Origin: Maritimibacter sp. REDSEA-S28_B5
Lineage (GTDB): Bacteria; Pseudomonadota; Alphaproteobacteria; Rhodobacterales; Rhodobacteraceae
DNA length: 42,359 bases
Reading direction: 5' to 3'
NCBI GenBank assembly: GCA_001626765.1
Contig: LUOO01000015.1
Coordinates: 1 to 42,359 of the forward strand
Of this stretch, positions 34,505 through 42,359 are shown in pieces. The first letter of the stretch is position 1. The number at the start of each line of letters is the position of its first letter. The position numbers and the translations under genes were made by a program. A model generated the notes under the pieces. It did not search any database, was not told the DNA's origin, and was given only the letters and a program-made list of their open reading frames with translations.

Positions 34505-35422
34505 CTACCGGCCCAGGGCGCTGAATGCGCGGGCGATGGCAGCCCCCAGACGCGCATTGTTGCGCACGAGCGCGATATTGGCGTCGAGCGAGGCACCTTG
34601 GGTCGCGTGGAAGATGTGGTCGAGCAGGAAGGGCGTGACCTCCTTCGCGGTGATGCCCTGTTCCTCTGCCGCGGCGAGCGCGTCCTCGATCACCGGTATC
34701 ATCACCTCGCGGGGGATCTCGAAATCCGCCGGGATCGGGTTCACGACAAGCTGCCCGCCGTCCAGTCCAAAGGGTTCGGCCCGCAGCATCGCGGCGCGGG
34801 CGATGGTGGCGGGGTTGTCCATCCGAAGCGGCGCCTTGATCCCCGAGGATCGCGACCAGAAGGCCGGAACCTCGTCCTGACCATAGGCAATGACCGGCAC
34901 GCCCTGGGTTTCCAGAACTTCGAGCGTCTTGGGAATGTCGAGGATCGCCTTCGCGCCCGCCGCGACCACCGTCACCGGGGTCTTGGCAAGTTCCAAAAGG
35001 TCCGCCGAGATGTCGAAGCTCGTTTCCGCCCCGCGATGGACGCCACCGATCCCGCCGGTGGCAAAGACATGGATGCCCGCGAGCCGGGCGGCGATCATGG
35101 TGGCAGCGACCGTGGTCGCGCCGTTCCCGCCCTGCGCCATGCAGGCTGCCAGATCCGCGCGGGAAAGCTTGGCCACGTCCTTGGCCTGCGCCAGCGTTTC
35201 GAGCTCGTTGTCGGTCAGCCCGATGTGCAGCACGCCGCCCAGCATCGCTATGGTGGCGGGCACGGCACCCTCGGCGCGGATGTCGTCCTCGACCTGACGC
35301 GCGGTCTCGACATTCTGGGGGTAGGGCATCCCGTGGGTGATGATCGTGCTTTCCAGCGCGACGACCGGGTCGCCGTCTCTCAGCGCGGTTTCGACCTCGG
35401 GGGCATAGGCGATACGGTCCAT
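34505..35422 (-). CDS. psuG: pseudouridine-5'-phosphate glycosidase
   Basis: A 305-residue PsuG/YeiN protein: VVALESTIITHGMPYPQN, QGGNGATTVAATMIAARLAG and FATGGIGGVHRG are characteristic blocks, and GAKAILDIPKTLE holds the lysine region used for catalysis. It splits pseudouridine 5'-phosphate into uracil and ribose 5-phosphate. Its ATG overlaps the psuK stop by one base (TGATG), the classic psuK-psuG pairing. An unassigned stretch of about 130 bases follows, holding one small hairpin. Confidence 0.95.
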   Translation of the reverse strand: MDRIAYAPEVETALRDGDPVVALESTIITHGMPYPQNVETARQVEDDIRAEGAVPATIAMLGGVLHIGLTDNELETLAQAKDVAKLSRADLAACMAQGGNGATTVAATMIAARLAGIHVFATGGIGGVHRGAETSFDISADLLELAKTPVTVVAAGAKAILDIPKTLEVLETQGVPVIAYGQDEVPAFWSRSSGIKAPLRMDNPATIARAAMLRAEPFGLDGGQLVVNPIPADFEIPREVMIPVIEDALAAAEEQGITAKEVTPFLLDHIFHATQGASLDANIALVRNNARLGAAIARAFSALGR

Positions 35423-36315
35423 CAGTTGGCGTCCTCTCCGGAAACATAGCGGGCGGCGGCGGCCGGCGCGCGGGTCAGCGCGTCCTGCCCGGCAGCGCCC
35501 GACAGATCGGCGGCGATATGGGCCGCCATGAAGGTGTCGCCCGCGCCGGTGACGCGGGACTGTCTGACGGCGGGTGGCCGTGCGGTGATCGCCCCGCGTT
35601 TGTCGGCAAAGGCGGCGATCCCGGCCCCGTCGGTGACGAGCGCCCGCGCGGCGCCCTTGGCGACCAGCGCCTCAGCAGCGTGGGCCGCATCGTCAAAGAC
35701 GTCGCCGGTGATGAGCCCTGCCTCTTCGCGGTTGACATAAAGCGTCACGCCCGGATGCCCCAAGAGCGGGATGAGCCGCGTCGCCTTGCCGGGGCTCGCG
35801 GGGGCCACGCGCAGGTCCGCGGCGGCAAAGGCCGGGTGCTGCGCGATGTCGGCGAGAAGCACCTCGGTCAGGTTGCCGTCGAGCGCGATGGCACCGGGGT
35901 AGGGGGCTGCGTTGGATCCAAGGCGCCCGTCGAAGAGCGGGGCCAGGATGCGGTCCCCGGCGGCTTCGAGCGAATAGGCGTCGCACATGGCGGCCACGAG
36001 CCCCGCGTGATCCTCGATCGCGACATAGGTGTCGGTGGGCAGGCGCGCGTCGCGCAGGAGATGATCGGTGACGAGCTCCATCCCGTCGCAGGCCGCCACC
36101 AGTTCGTCCCCGGCGGGATCGGTGCCCACGACCGACAGGAGCGCGGGCGTCAGATCGAAGCGTTTCAACGTCATCGCGATATTGAGCGCGACGCCCCCCG
36201 GAATACGGGTTATCAGGCCGGGCACATCGTTGCCGTGACGCATCGACCGGTCGGTGCGCCCGATAACGTCCCAGAGGACCGAGCCGATACAAAGGATGTC
36301 AGGTGAGCCGTTCAT
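35422..36315 (-). CDS. psuK: PfkB-family kinase, probable pseudouridine kinase
   Basis: A 297-residue ribokinase-fold protein. It opens with ILCIGSVLWDVIGR and PGGVALNIAMTLKRF, the sugar-site motif, and ends with the ATP/catalytic signature RVTGAGDTFMAAH. The translational overlap with psuG supports pseudouridine as substrate, feeding pseudouridine 5'-phosphate to PsuG for breakdown. Without that context it could be any PfkB sugar kinase. Confidence 0.9.
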   Translation of the reverse strand: MNGSPDILCIGSVLWDVIGRTDRSMRHGNDVPGLITRIPGGVALNIAMTLKRFDLTPALLSVVGTDPAGDELVAACDGMELVTDHLLRDARLPTDTYVAIEDHAGLVAAMCDAYSLEAAGDRILAPLFDGRLGSNAAPYPGAIALDGNLTEVLLADIAQHPAFAAADLRVAPASPGKATRLIPLLGHPGVTLYVNREEAGLITGDVFDDAAHAAEALVAKGAARALVTDGAGIAAFADKRGAITARPPAVRQSRVTGAGDTFMAAHIAADLSGAAGQDALTRAPAAAARYVSGEDAN

Positions 36316-36393
36316 GTCCTGCTTTCAGCACGCGGGGCAGGGGACTGCAATAGGCGGGCGAGCACGCCACCGGGGTGAGAACCAGCAAAGGGG

Positions 36394-36422
36394 TTGCAAT
36401 ACCCCCAAAACCCGTCTATGCG
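36394..36422 (+). promoter_or_regulatory. candidate rpsB-tsf promoter
   Basis: TTGCAA (36394-36399) and TATGCG (36417-36422) with a 17-base spacer. The -10 is a weak match. A start near 36429 would give a leader of about 120 bases before rpsB. Confidence 0.45.
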
Positions 36423-36451
36423 GCGCACACTTCACAGGCGGGGTCGGGCCC

Positions 36452-36506
36452 TGCGGGGAGACATCCCGCAAAGGTCCACCGGTTGGGAAGGGTGATACGC
36501 ATCACC
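36452..36506 (+). promoter_or_regulatory. structured rpsB leader
   Basis: Two hairpins in the untranslated leader: TGCGGG / CCCGCA (36452-36470) and GGTGAT / ATCACC with loop ACGC (36491-36506). They lie between the candidate promoter and the ribosome site. S2 represses its own operon through the leader in E. coli, so an analogous role is plausible but the structure here is not shown to be homologous. Confidence 0.45.
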
Positions 36507-36552
36507 TGACCCTGAAGCCCCGCTCAGGCGCAAACCGGAAAGGAACATGGAC

Positions 36553-37320
36553 ATGGCGCTCCCCGAATTTTCCCTGCGTCAGCTGCTCGAGGCTGGCGTT
36601 CACTTTGGTCACCAGACGCAACGTTGGAACCCCCGTATGGGCGAGTTCATCTACGGTGAGCGTAACGGTATCCACATCTTCGACCTGACCCAGACCGTCC
36701 CGATGCTCGATCAGGCGCTCAAGGTCATTCGTGACACCGTTGCGAAAAACGGCCGCATCCTGTTTGTCGGCACCAAGCGTCAGGCGCAGAAGCCGATCGC
36801 GGAAGCTGCCGAGAAATCCGCCCAGTACTACATGAACCACCGCTGGCTCGGTGGCACGCTGACCAACTGGCAGACCGTGTCGCAGTCGATCAACCGTCTC
36901 AAGGAAATCGACGAGAAGCTCGCCTCGGGTGCCGAAGGCCTCACCAAGCGTGAGCGTCTGTCGATGGAACGCGATCAGGCCAAGCTGGAAGCCTCGCTCG
37001 GCGGGATCCGCGAGATGGGCGGTCTTCCCGACCTCATCTTCATTATCGACGTGAACAAGGAAGACCTCGCGATCCTCGAAGCCCAGAAGCTGGGCATCCC
37101 GGTCGTGGCCGTCGTCGATACCAACTGCTCGCCCAAGGGCGTGGATTACATCATCCCCGGCAACGACGACGCGGCCCGTGCGATCCAGCTTTACTGCGAT
37201 CTCGCCGCCCGTGCCGCGCTTGATGGCATGTCGGGCCAGCTCGAAGCCGCCGGCATCGACGTCGGTGCGCTTGAAGAGACCTACGCGGAAGAAGCGCTCG
37301 CCGAAGACGCCAACGCCTGA
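36553..37320 (+). CDS. rpsB: 30S ribosomal protein S2
   Basis: A 255-residue S2 with [21 protein letters not shown] at the start, [19 protein letters not shown] and, later, [32 protein letters not shown]. The start is ATG 36553, not 36547, because AAGGA is about eight bases from it and the family begins MALP. It is followed by tsf after about 100 bases that include a strong hairpin. Codon use is biased as in other ribosomal genes. Confidence 0.98.
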   Translation: MALPEFSLRQLLEAGVHFGHQTQRWNPRMGEFIYGERNGIHIFDLTQTVPMLDQALKVIRDTVAKNGRILFVGTKRQAQKPIAEAAEKSAQYYMNHRWLGGTLTNWQTVSQSINRLKEIDEKLASGAEGLTKRERLSMERDQAKLEASLGGIREMGGLPDLIFIIDVNKEDLAILEAQKLGIPVVAVVDTNCSPKGVDYIIPGNDDAARAIQLYCDLAARAALDGMSGQLEAAGIDVGALEETYAEEALAEDANA

Positions 37321-37359
37321 GACGGACCGGCCCGAGGCCGACTGTCACATTGCTGATAT

Positions 37360-37382
37360 CGGGGGCGTGTTAAGCGCCCCCG
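37360..37382 (+). other. hairpin between rpsB and tsf
   Basis: Eight-base stem CGGGGGCG / CGCCCCCG with a seven-base loop, without a T-tract. It may stabilise rpsB mRNA or partly separate rpsB and tsf expression. Confidence 0.6.
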
Positions 37383-37419
37383 GACGCAATCCAAACAATA
37401 TCCCAAGAGGAGAACCAAG

Positions 37420-38295
37420 ATGGCGATTACCGCTGCACAGGTTAAAGAACTCCGCGAAACTTCCGGCGCGGGCATGATGGACGCCAAGAAGGCGCTGACC
37501 GAAACCAATGGCGACATGGACGCCGCCATGGACTGGCTGCGCACCAAGGGTCTCGCCACCGCCGCCAAGAAATCGGGCCGCACCGCCGCCGAGGGCCTCG
37601 TCGCTGTCGCCGTGTCCGGTGGCAAGGGTGTCGCCGTCGAGGTGAACTCGGAAACCGACTTCGTCGCCAAGAACGCCGACTTCCAGGGCATGGTCGCGAA
37701 AATCGCTGCTGCCGCTCTGAACGTCGCCGACGTGGACGCACTGAAAGACACGCAGGTTGACGGCAAAGCCGTGTCCGAGATGATCACCGACGCCATCGCC
37801 AAGATCGGCGAAAACATGGGCGTGCGCCGCATGGCCGCCGTGTCGGGCGAAACGGTCGTGTCCTATGTCCACAATGCCGCTGCTGACGGCATGGGCAAGA
37901 TCGGTGTTCTCGTCGCTTTGAACGGTGGCTCGGAAGAGTTCGGCAAGCAGGTCGCGATGCACGTCGCCGCCGCGAACCCGGCGTCGCTGTCGGAAGCCGA
38001 CCTCGACCCGGCCGTGGTGGAAAAAGAGCGTCAGATCCAGATCGACATCGCGCGTGAGTCCGGCAAGCCGGAAGCCGTCATCGAGAAGATGATCGAAGGC
38101 CGCATGAAGAAATTCCTGGGCGAAGTCACGCTGCTGGGCCAGAACTTCGTGATCAACCCCGACCTGACCGTGGCCGCCGCCGCGAAAGAAGCCGGGGCCG
38201 AGATCGTCGGTTACGTCCGCATGGAAGTCGGCGAAGGCATCGAGAAGGTCGAAGAGGACTTTGCCGCTGAAGTCGCGAAAGCGATGCAGGGCTAA
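37420..38295 (+). CDS. tsf: translation elongation factor Ts
   Basis: A 291-residue EF-Ts. The N-terminal UBA-like part reads [21 protein letters not shown], followed by the core with [19 protein letters not shown], the nucleotide-exchange TDF motif that displaces GDP from EF-Tu. The start ATG 37420 has AAGAGGAG nearby. It forms the universal rpsB-tsf pair, and a terminator-like hairpin follows about 50 bases after the stop. Confidence 0.98.
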   Translation: MAITAAQVKELRETSGAGMMDAKKALTETNGDMDAAMDWLRTKGLATAAKKSGRTAAEGLVAVAVSGGKGVAVEVNSETDFVAKNADFQGMVAKIAAAALNVADVDALKDTQVDGKAVSEMITDAIAKIGENMGVRRMAAVSGETVVSYVHNAAADGMGKIGVLVALNGGSEEFGKQVAMHVAAANPASLSEADLDPAVVEKERQIQIDIARESGKPEAVIEKMIEGRMKKFLGEVTLLGQNFVINPDLTVAAAAKEAGAEIVGYVRMEVGEGIEKVEEDFAAEVAKAMQG

Positions 38296-38344
38296 GATAC
38301 CGGACAGGCGGATCGGGGCAGGGCTTCGATCCGCGGACCATTTG

Positions 38345-38373
38345 AAACGGCGTGCCGCAGGGCGCGCCGTTTT
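38345..38373 (+). terminator. terminator-like hairpin after tsf
   Basis: AAACGGCG / CGCCGTTT stem (38345-38372) with a loop partly pairing inside, followed by TTCCGTTTC. Short T-run, so moderate confidence. Confidence 0.65.
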
Positions 38374-38592
38374 CCGTTTCTGGGACAGGTGCGATGGTCG
38401 GGCCCCTATGCCGGATCAGACGCGCTGGAGGACAGGCGTTTCGTGAGCGGGATGAGGCAATCCCGTAATTGCGAGCGCCCCATCCCCGTTCCCTGGCATA
38501 AGCCACCACTCACGGAACGGCGCGATGATCAGCGATTCATTGCTGATACGCCAGTATGGTTTTCCTTACTGTGTCGATGCGTTGCGAGGGCG
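38374..38592. other. gene-free stretch between tsf and the LuxR gene
   Basis: About 220 bases between convergent genes. A short inverted repeat (TCAGC...GCTGA, about 38530-38548) is present without a T-tract. No convincing gene, RNA or repeat was found. Confidence 0.45.
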
Positions 38593-39426
38593 CTACGCCT
38601 CGGCCTCCTCCTCGTCCGTCTCGTTGATGAAGGACCGGAGCGACTCCGTCGCCTCGCGATTGGGACCGAAGCTCGGGGGCTGCGAGGTGCTGACATACAT
38701 CTGGTTGAGAAAGGTCAGCTTCGCGATGGCCTGAGCGGTGGTCTCGACCACGAGTTTCTCGCGCGCGACCCGCAGGTGCTTCTCGATCGTCGGCACAGAG
38801 ACACCCATGATCGTCGCGACGTCCTGGTTTGATTTGCCGAGCGCAACCCATTCCAGAACCTCCATCTGTCGCCGGGACAATTTCGTGCGCGCCGTGTCGA
38901 TGGGCAGCGAGGCGAACTTGAGATGCGCGAGATTGCAGATTACTTCGATTTCCTCGCCGTGGCGCGCCCAGGTGTCGTCCAAGTCCTGTTGCGTGAGGCC
39001 GCGCTTCCCGGTCAGGGCGAAAAGCGCGTAGGACCGGGGCGACGGGGTAGGGATCGCGACAGTGTATCCGGCCGTCACACCCATCGCGATGTTGAAGGCG
39101 ACAACCTCGCGCTCCTGCGGCCTGAGGTCCTGGGGCTTCTTCCAGATCTGCCCCCAAGAGCAAGAACCTGACCTGTTCTCCTGCACCCAGCGGGTAAGCG
39201 GCGCGTCCAGGAACATGCGATCCCCGATGAAGCGCTCGAAATAATCCTTGTCGTGACTGGTGAGGAAGAGCGCGTCCTCGAGCGGGCCAACGCCGCTCGG
39301 CGTTGCAAAGCGCGTGAAGCCATAGATCAGTCTGTCGAAGCCGTAGGCGGATAACTCGACGCACAGCAAGTTCCAGACCTGTTGCAACGTCGTCGCCCGC
39401 ACCAGCGGTCCGGCGAATGCCAGCAT
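38593..39426 (-). CDS. LuxR-family regulator with autoinducer-binding domain (solo)
   Basis: A 277-residue protein. The N-terminal part (about residues 10-170) looks like an acyl-homoserine-lactone-binding domain: AYGFDRLIYGFTRF and FLDAPLTRWVQENRSGSCSW hold several typical aromatic and acidic positions. The C-terminal HTH is LSRRQMEVLEWVALGKSNQ, then the recognition helix VSVPTIEKHL. No luxI synthase is adjacent, so it is a solo LuxR. The start at ATG 39426 has AAAGGG five bases upstream; ATG 39468 would add 14 residues but its AGGA is too close. It converges with tsf and follows phoB on the same strand after an AT-rich gap. Confidence 0.85.
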   Translation of the reverse strand: MLAFAGPLVRATTLQQVWNLLCVELSAYGFDRLIYGFTRFATPSGVGPLEDALFLTSHDKDYFERFIGDRMFLDAPLTRWVQENRSGSCSWGQIWKKPQDLRPQEREVVAFNIAMGVTAGYTVAIPTPSPRSYALFALTGKRGLTQQDLDDTWARHGEEIEVICNLAHLKFASLPIDTARTKLSRRQMEVLEWVALGKSNQDVATIMGVSVPTIEKHLRVAREKLVVETTAQAIAKLTFLNQMYVSTSQPPSFGPNREATESLRSFINETDEEEAEA

Positions 39427-39536
39427 TCCAACCCTTTCACCCTGGATCGGAGCCTCTTGCGGGCTCATGGTCCTGTCGATCGTTTACAACATTCAAGGTG
39501 GCATGGGCCGGGTTGTCGAGAGGAATCCTCTCCAAG

Positions 39537-39603
39537 TTGCAAAAAATTGCGGATTGCAATGAATTCTGCGCAAGGCTGAACGAAACCTGCACCAAGGTTG
39601 CAA
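39537..39603. promoter_or_regulatory. upstream region of the LuxR gene with repeated TTGCAA and a dyad
   Basis: The 39469-39651 gap is AT-rich. It holds three TTGCAA copies (39537, 39554, 39598) and an interrupted palindrome AACCT...AGGTT (39584-39599) resembling a weak lux box. These could be sites for the LuxR protein or another regulator. The pattern is suggestive only. Confidence 0.35.
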
Positions 39604-39651
39604 CTTATTTTACATAATACTGATTATGCGTGTAGAAGACACGGCGCGCGG

Positions 39652-40341
39652 TCAGCCCAAAGCATATCCCGTGCCGCGCACCGTGCGCAGAGGATCTTCC
39701 CCCCCGTCGCGGCACAGCGCCTTGCGCAACCGGCCCACATGCACATCCACGGTCCTCGTGTCGACATAGACTTCGCGCCCCCAGACACGGTCCAGAAGCT
39801 GCTCGCGGCTCCAGACCCGACCGGGCTTCTCCATGAAAGTCGTCAGCAGCCGAAATTCGGTCGGCCCCAGTTTGACCGGATCGCCGCCGCGCGTCACGCG
39901 GTGCGTCTCGCCGTCCAGCACGATGTCTTCGTACGTGAGCTGCTGGCCCACACTCGCTGGTCGCGTGCGCCGCAGTTGCGTGCGGATACGCGCCATAAGC
40001 TCCTGAACCGAAAACGGTTTCACCATGTAGTCATCGGCGCCGGTCTCGAGCCCGCGGACCCGGTCCATCTCGTCCGAGCGCGCCGAGAGCATGATCACGG
40101 GAATATCCACCGAGGCCTTGCGCGACTTCACGCGGCGGCAGATCTCGATCCCCGAGACGCCAGGCAACATCCAATCAAGCAGGATCAGATCCGGCCCGAT
40201 TTCCTCGACCAGCACGAGCGCATCATCGCCGTTCTCGGCAATCGACACGTCGTAGCCTTCTGACGCGAGGTTGTAACGCAGGATCTCCCGCTGTGCCGGT
40301 TCATCTTCCACCAGCAAAACCAGAGGCTTGTCCGTGCTCAT
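39652..40341 (-). CDS. phoB: phosphate regulon response regulator PhoB
   Basis: A 229-residue OmpR-class regulator. Receiver: VLLVEDEPAQREILRYNL, phosphoacceptor Asp56 in LILLDWMLPGVSG, and VKPFS. The winged-helix DNA-binding part ends TVDVHVGRLRKAL...LRTVRGTGYALG. It activates phosphate-starvation genes. ATG 40341 overlaps the phoU stop (ATGA), so it is coupled to pstB-phoU. No phoR is in the window. Confidence 0.96.
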   Translation of the reverse strand: MSTDKPLVLLVEDEPAQREILRYNLASEGYDVSIAENGDDALVLVEEIGPDLILLDWMLPGVSGIEICRRVKSRKASVDIPVIMLSARSDEMDRVRGLETGADDYMVKPFSVQELMARIRTQLRRTRPASVGQQLTYEDIVLDGETHRVTRGGDPVKLGPTEFRLLTTFMEKPGRVWSREQLLDRVWGREVYVDTRTVDVHVGRLRKALCRDGGEDPLRTVRGTGYALG

Positions 40342-41072
40342 TCATCTGCCTCATCAAGCGCTTCCGAGAACTTGTAGATCGACTGGTTGTCCTTGGGCCG
40401 CGGATCTTCGGGCATCTGGCCAGTCGCGAGATAGATCACCTGATCGGCGACCGAGGTCACGTGGTCGCCCATCCGTTCGATGTTCTTGGCAATGAAATGC
40501 AGGTGCATACAGGCGGTGATGTTTCGCGGGTCTTCCATCATGAAGGTCAGGAACTCGCGAAACAGCGCGTTATACATCTGGTCGACTTCGAGATCGCGGT
40601 GGCGCACATCGTCCGCGAGTTTCGCGTCACGCCGGATATAGGCGTCGAGCGCATCGTTGAGCATATGTTCAACTTCACGCGCCATCCGCTTGATTGCGCT
40701 CGTGGAATCCCCGATGGGCTGCATGTGCGACAGCACTTCCGTGCGCTTGGCGAGGTTCTTGGCATAGTCCCCGATCCGCTCGAGGTTGCCCGCGATCTTC
40801 ATCACCGTCAGCACGGTGCGCAGATCGCTCGCGATCGGCTGGCGCATGGCGATGACCTGCGCGCATTGGGTGTTGATCATGTCCTCGAGGTCATCGACCT
40901 TGGCGTCGCCCTTGCGCACGGCGTCCGCAAGCTCGAGGTCGCGCGCCTTCAGCGCCTTGGCGCTGTCGCGGATGGCGGCTTCGACAAGCCCGCCCATCTT
41001 CATCACGAGGGCCTGAACGGCTTCCAGATCCCGGTCAAAGGCCGAGGCGATGTGTTGGCTGTGATCGCTCAT
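40338..41072 (-). CDS. phoU: phosphate signalling protein PhoU
   Basis: A 244-residue PhoU with two repeated three-helix units: HIASAFDRDLEAVQALVMKMGGLVEAAI, IANQCAQ-like metal-site stretch (INTQCAQVIAMRQPIASDLR) and the matching second half MEDPRNITACMHLHFIAKNIERMGDH. It links PstSCAB to PhoR/PhoB and damps the phosphate response. It follows pstB by 12 bases and overlaps phoB. Confidence 0.96.
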   Translation of the reverse strand: MSDHSQHIASAFDRDLEAVQALVMKMGGLVEAAIRDSAKALKARDLELADAVRKGDAKVDDLEDMINTQCAQVIAMRQPIASDLRTVLTVMKIAGNLERIGDYAKNLAKRTEVLSHMQPIGDSTSAIKRMAREVEHMLNDALDAYIRRDAKLADDVRHRDLEVDQMYNALFREFLTFMMEDPRNITACMHLHFIAKNIERMGDHVTSVADQVIYLATGQMPEDPRPKDNQSIYKFSEALDEADE

Positions 41073-41084
41073 CTGTTCTGCTCC

Positions 41085-41885
41085 TTACCCGATCCGCCCG
41101 GTGATGTAGCTTTCCGTCCGGGGATCATGGGGGTTCGTGAAAATCTGGTTGGTGTCGCCGTATTCCACGAGGTTGCCCAGGTGGAAGAACGCGGTCTTCT
41201 GGCTCACCCGTGCCGCCTGCTGCATCGAGTGAGTCACGATGATGACCGAGTAGTTGGCCTTGAGCTCGTCGATCAGCTCCTCGACCTGCGCGGTCGCGAT
41301 GGGGTCCAGTGCCGAACACGGCTCGTCCATGAGCAGAACCTCGGGTTCCGTGGCCACGGCGCGTGCGATGCAAAGCCGCTGCTGCTGGCCGCCCGAAAGC
41401 CCCGTCCCCGGCGCATCGAGGCGGTCCTTGACCTCGTTCCAGATCGCGCCGCGGCGGAGCGATTTCTCGACGATCTCGTCAAGCTCGGCCTTGTTGCGGG
41501 CCAGCCCGTGGATGCGCGGGCCGTAGGCCACGTTGTCGTAGATCGACTTGGGGAACGGGTTCGGCTTTTGAAACACCATGCCCACCTTGGCACGCAGTTG
41601 CACCGGATCCACCTTGGGGTCGTAGATGTCTTCGCCGTCCAGAAGGATGTCGCCCTGCACGCGGCAGACGTCGATGGTGTCGTTCATCCGGTTGAGCGAG
41701 CGCAGGAAGGTCGATTTCCCGCAGCCCGACGGTCCGATGAAGGCGGTGACGGTCTTGTCGAGGATGTCGACGTTCACGTCCTTGATGGCGTGGTTGTCGC
41801 CGTAATAGACCTGCACGTCGCGGGCCGAGAATTTGGTCTGCATCGCGTCCACCCCGATCTTGTCTTCGATATTGTCTTTCATCAT
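41085..41885 (-). CDS. pstB: phosphate ABC transporter ATPase PstB
   Basis: A 266-residue ATPase: Walker [10 protein letters not shown], the PstB-specific [10 protein letters not shown] and [22 protein letters not shown], signature [14 protein letters not shown], and Walker [14 protein letters not shown]. It drives phosphate import with PstAC. The start ATG 41885 has GGGGAG five bases upstream. It follows pstA by 34 bases. Confidence 0.97.
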   Translation of the reverse strand: MMKDNIEDKIGVDAMQTKFSARDVQVYYGDNHAIKDVNVDILDKTVTAFIGPSGCGKSTFLRSLNRMNDTIDVCRVQGDILLDGEDIYDPKVDPVQLRAKVGMVFQKPNPFPKSIYDNVAYGPRIHGLARNKAELDEIVEKSLRRGAIWNEVKDRLDAPGTGLSGGQQQRLCIARAVATEPEVLLMDEPCSALDPIATAQVEELIDELKANYSVIIVTHSMQQAARVSQKTAFFHLGNLVEYGDTNQIFTNPHDPRTESYITGRIG

Positions 41886-41919
41886 AGGAACTCCCCGCTC
41901 CTTTTGTAATGGGGCGCGC

Positions 41920-42359
41920 TTACCAGCGGCGCTCGAACCGGCGGCGCAGGATCACCGCGATGATGTTCATGGTCATGAGGAACAGAAGCAGGATGATGAT
42001 CCCGCCCCATGCGCGTTCGTAGTAGGCCGGATCGGCCCGTTTCGCCCATTCGTAGATCTGGGCGGGCATGGCCGAGTTGGGGCTGAGGAACCCGTCCGCG
42101 AACCCGTCCGGGTAGTTGGAGGCGATGTAGCCGACCATCCCGATGAGAAGCAGAGGCGCGGTTTCTCCAAGCGCCTGTGCCAGCCCGATGATCGTGCCCG
42201 TGAGGATGCCCGGCATGGCGAGCGGCAGAACGTGGTGGAACACCGTCTGCGTCTTCGACGCCCCGATGCCAAGGGCTGCCTCGCGGATTGACGGTGGCAC
42301 GGCCTTGAGAGCGGCGCGCGTCGAGATGATGATCGTCGGCAGCGTCATGAGCGTGAGGA
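41920..42359 (-). CDS. pstA: phosphate ABC transporter permease PstA, C-terminal part
   Basis: About 145 residues of the C-terminal half. [38 protein letters not shown] is the EAA-type loop, then [31 protein letters not shown], and a last membrane helix with [28 protein letters not shown]. The frame runs off the right edge, so the N-terminal half lies outside. The PstA inner-membrane subunit works with PstC and PstB; gene order pstA-pstB-phoU-phoB is conserved. Confidence 0.95.
   Translation of the reverse strand, partial: LTLMTLPTIIISTRAALKAVPPSIREAALGIGASKTQTVFHHVLPLAMPGILTGTIIGLAQALGETAPLLLIGMVGYIASNYPDGFADGFLSPNSAMPAQIYEWAKRADPAYYERAWGGIIILLLFLMTMNIIAVILRRRFERRW

Noticed and set aside
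40293..41909. 538-codon plus-strand open frame
   Set aside because: Antisense to phoU and pstB, both unmistakable; no start signal.

Overview
The window looks like a chromosomal segment of a Rhodobacteraceae (Roseobacter-type) alphaproteobacterium. The evidence is high GC with strong G/C third-position bias, an undisrupted RF2 gene, an aglEFGAK-type alpha-glucoside locus like that of Sinorhizobium, a cytochrome c'/diheme cytochrome pair, an alphaproteobacterial CheA layout, and a solo LuxR regulator. This comes from reading protein sequences; no search was run. The window is probably one contig: it is cut inside a class III aminotransferase on the left and inside pstA on the right. No tRNA, rRNA, CRISPR array or insertion sequence was seen.

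Layout: (a) 1-3845: broken aminotransferase end, crotonase-fold protein, PaaI-like thioesterase, TehA/SLAC1 channel and a hypothetical protein. (b) 3938-5013: rplM-rpsI with promoter and terminator. (c) 5149-14434: chemotaxis block. A secreted Cache-like protein, a PAS-containing MCP and cheD run rightward. They face a leftward operon of STAS protein, cheY, cheA, cheW, cheR, second cheY and a small helical protein that may be a CheZ-like phosphatase. (d) 14548-24599: alpha-glucoside regulon. aglR, a GH1 glucosidase and glk run leftward; aglE-F-G-A-K run rightward. Two identical LacI-type operators flank the divergent start region. (e) 24640-30862: Hsp70/actin-fold ATPase, prfB, two c-type cytochromes, a LysR regulator, hpt with a small membrane protein, and a Coq10/RatA-like protein. 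(f) 30896-36315: a YejA-like binding protein, a candidate small RNA, LysE-family exporter, DUF502 protein, psuG and psuK. (g) 36394-38373: rpsB-tsf with a structured leader. (h) 38593-42359: solo LuxR regulator, then phoB-phoU-pstB-pstA on the minus strand.

How they work together: AglEFGK imports alpha-glucosides, AglA and the GH1 enzyme release glucose, and Glk phosphorylates it, under AglR control. In the chemotaxis block, ligand input passes through the MCP, CheW and CheA to two CheY proteins. CheR and CheD handle adaptation, but no CheB is present. PstAB/PhoU/PhoB handle phosphate uptake and signalling.

Points most worth a second look are a compact candidate sRNA (32816-32926) divergent from the binding-protein gene, the CheZ-like motif in the 115-residue che-operon protein, the twin agl operators, and an inverted microhomology junction at the left end that probably marks a chimeric contig end.
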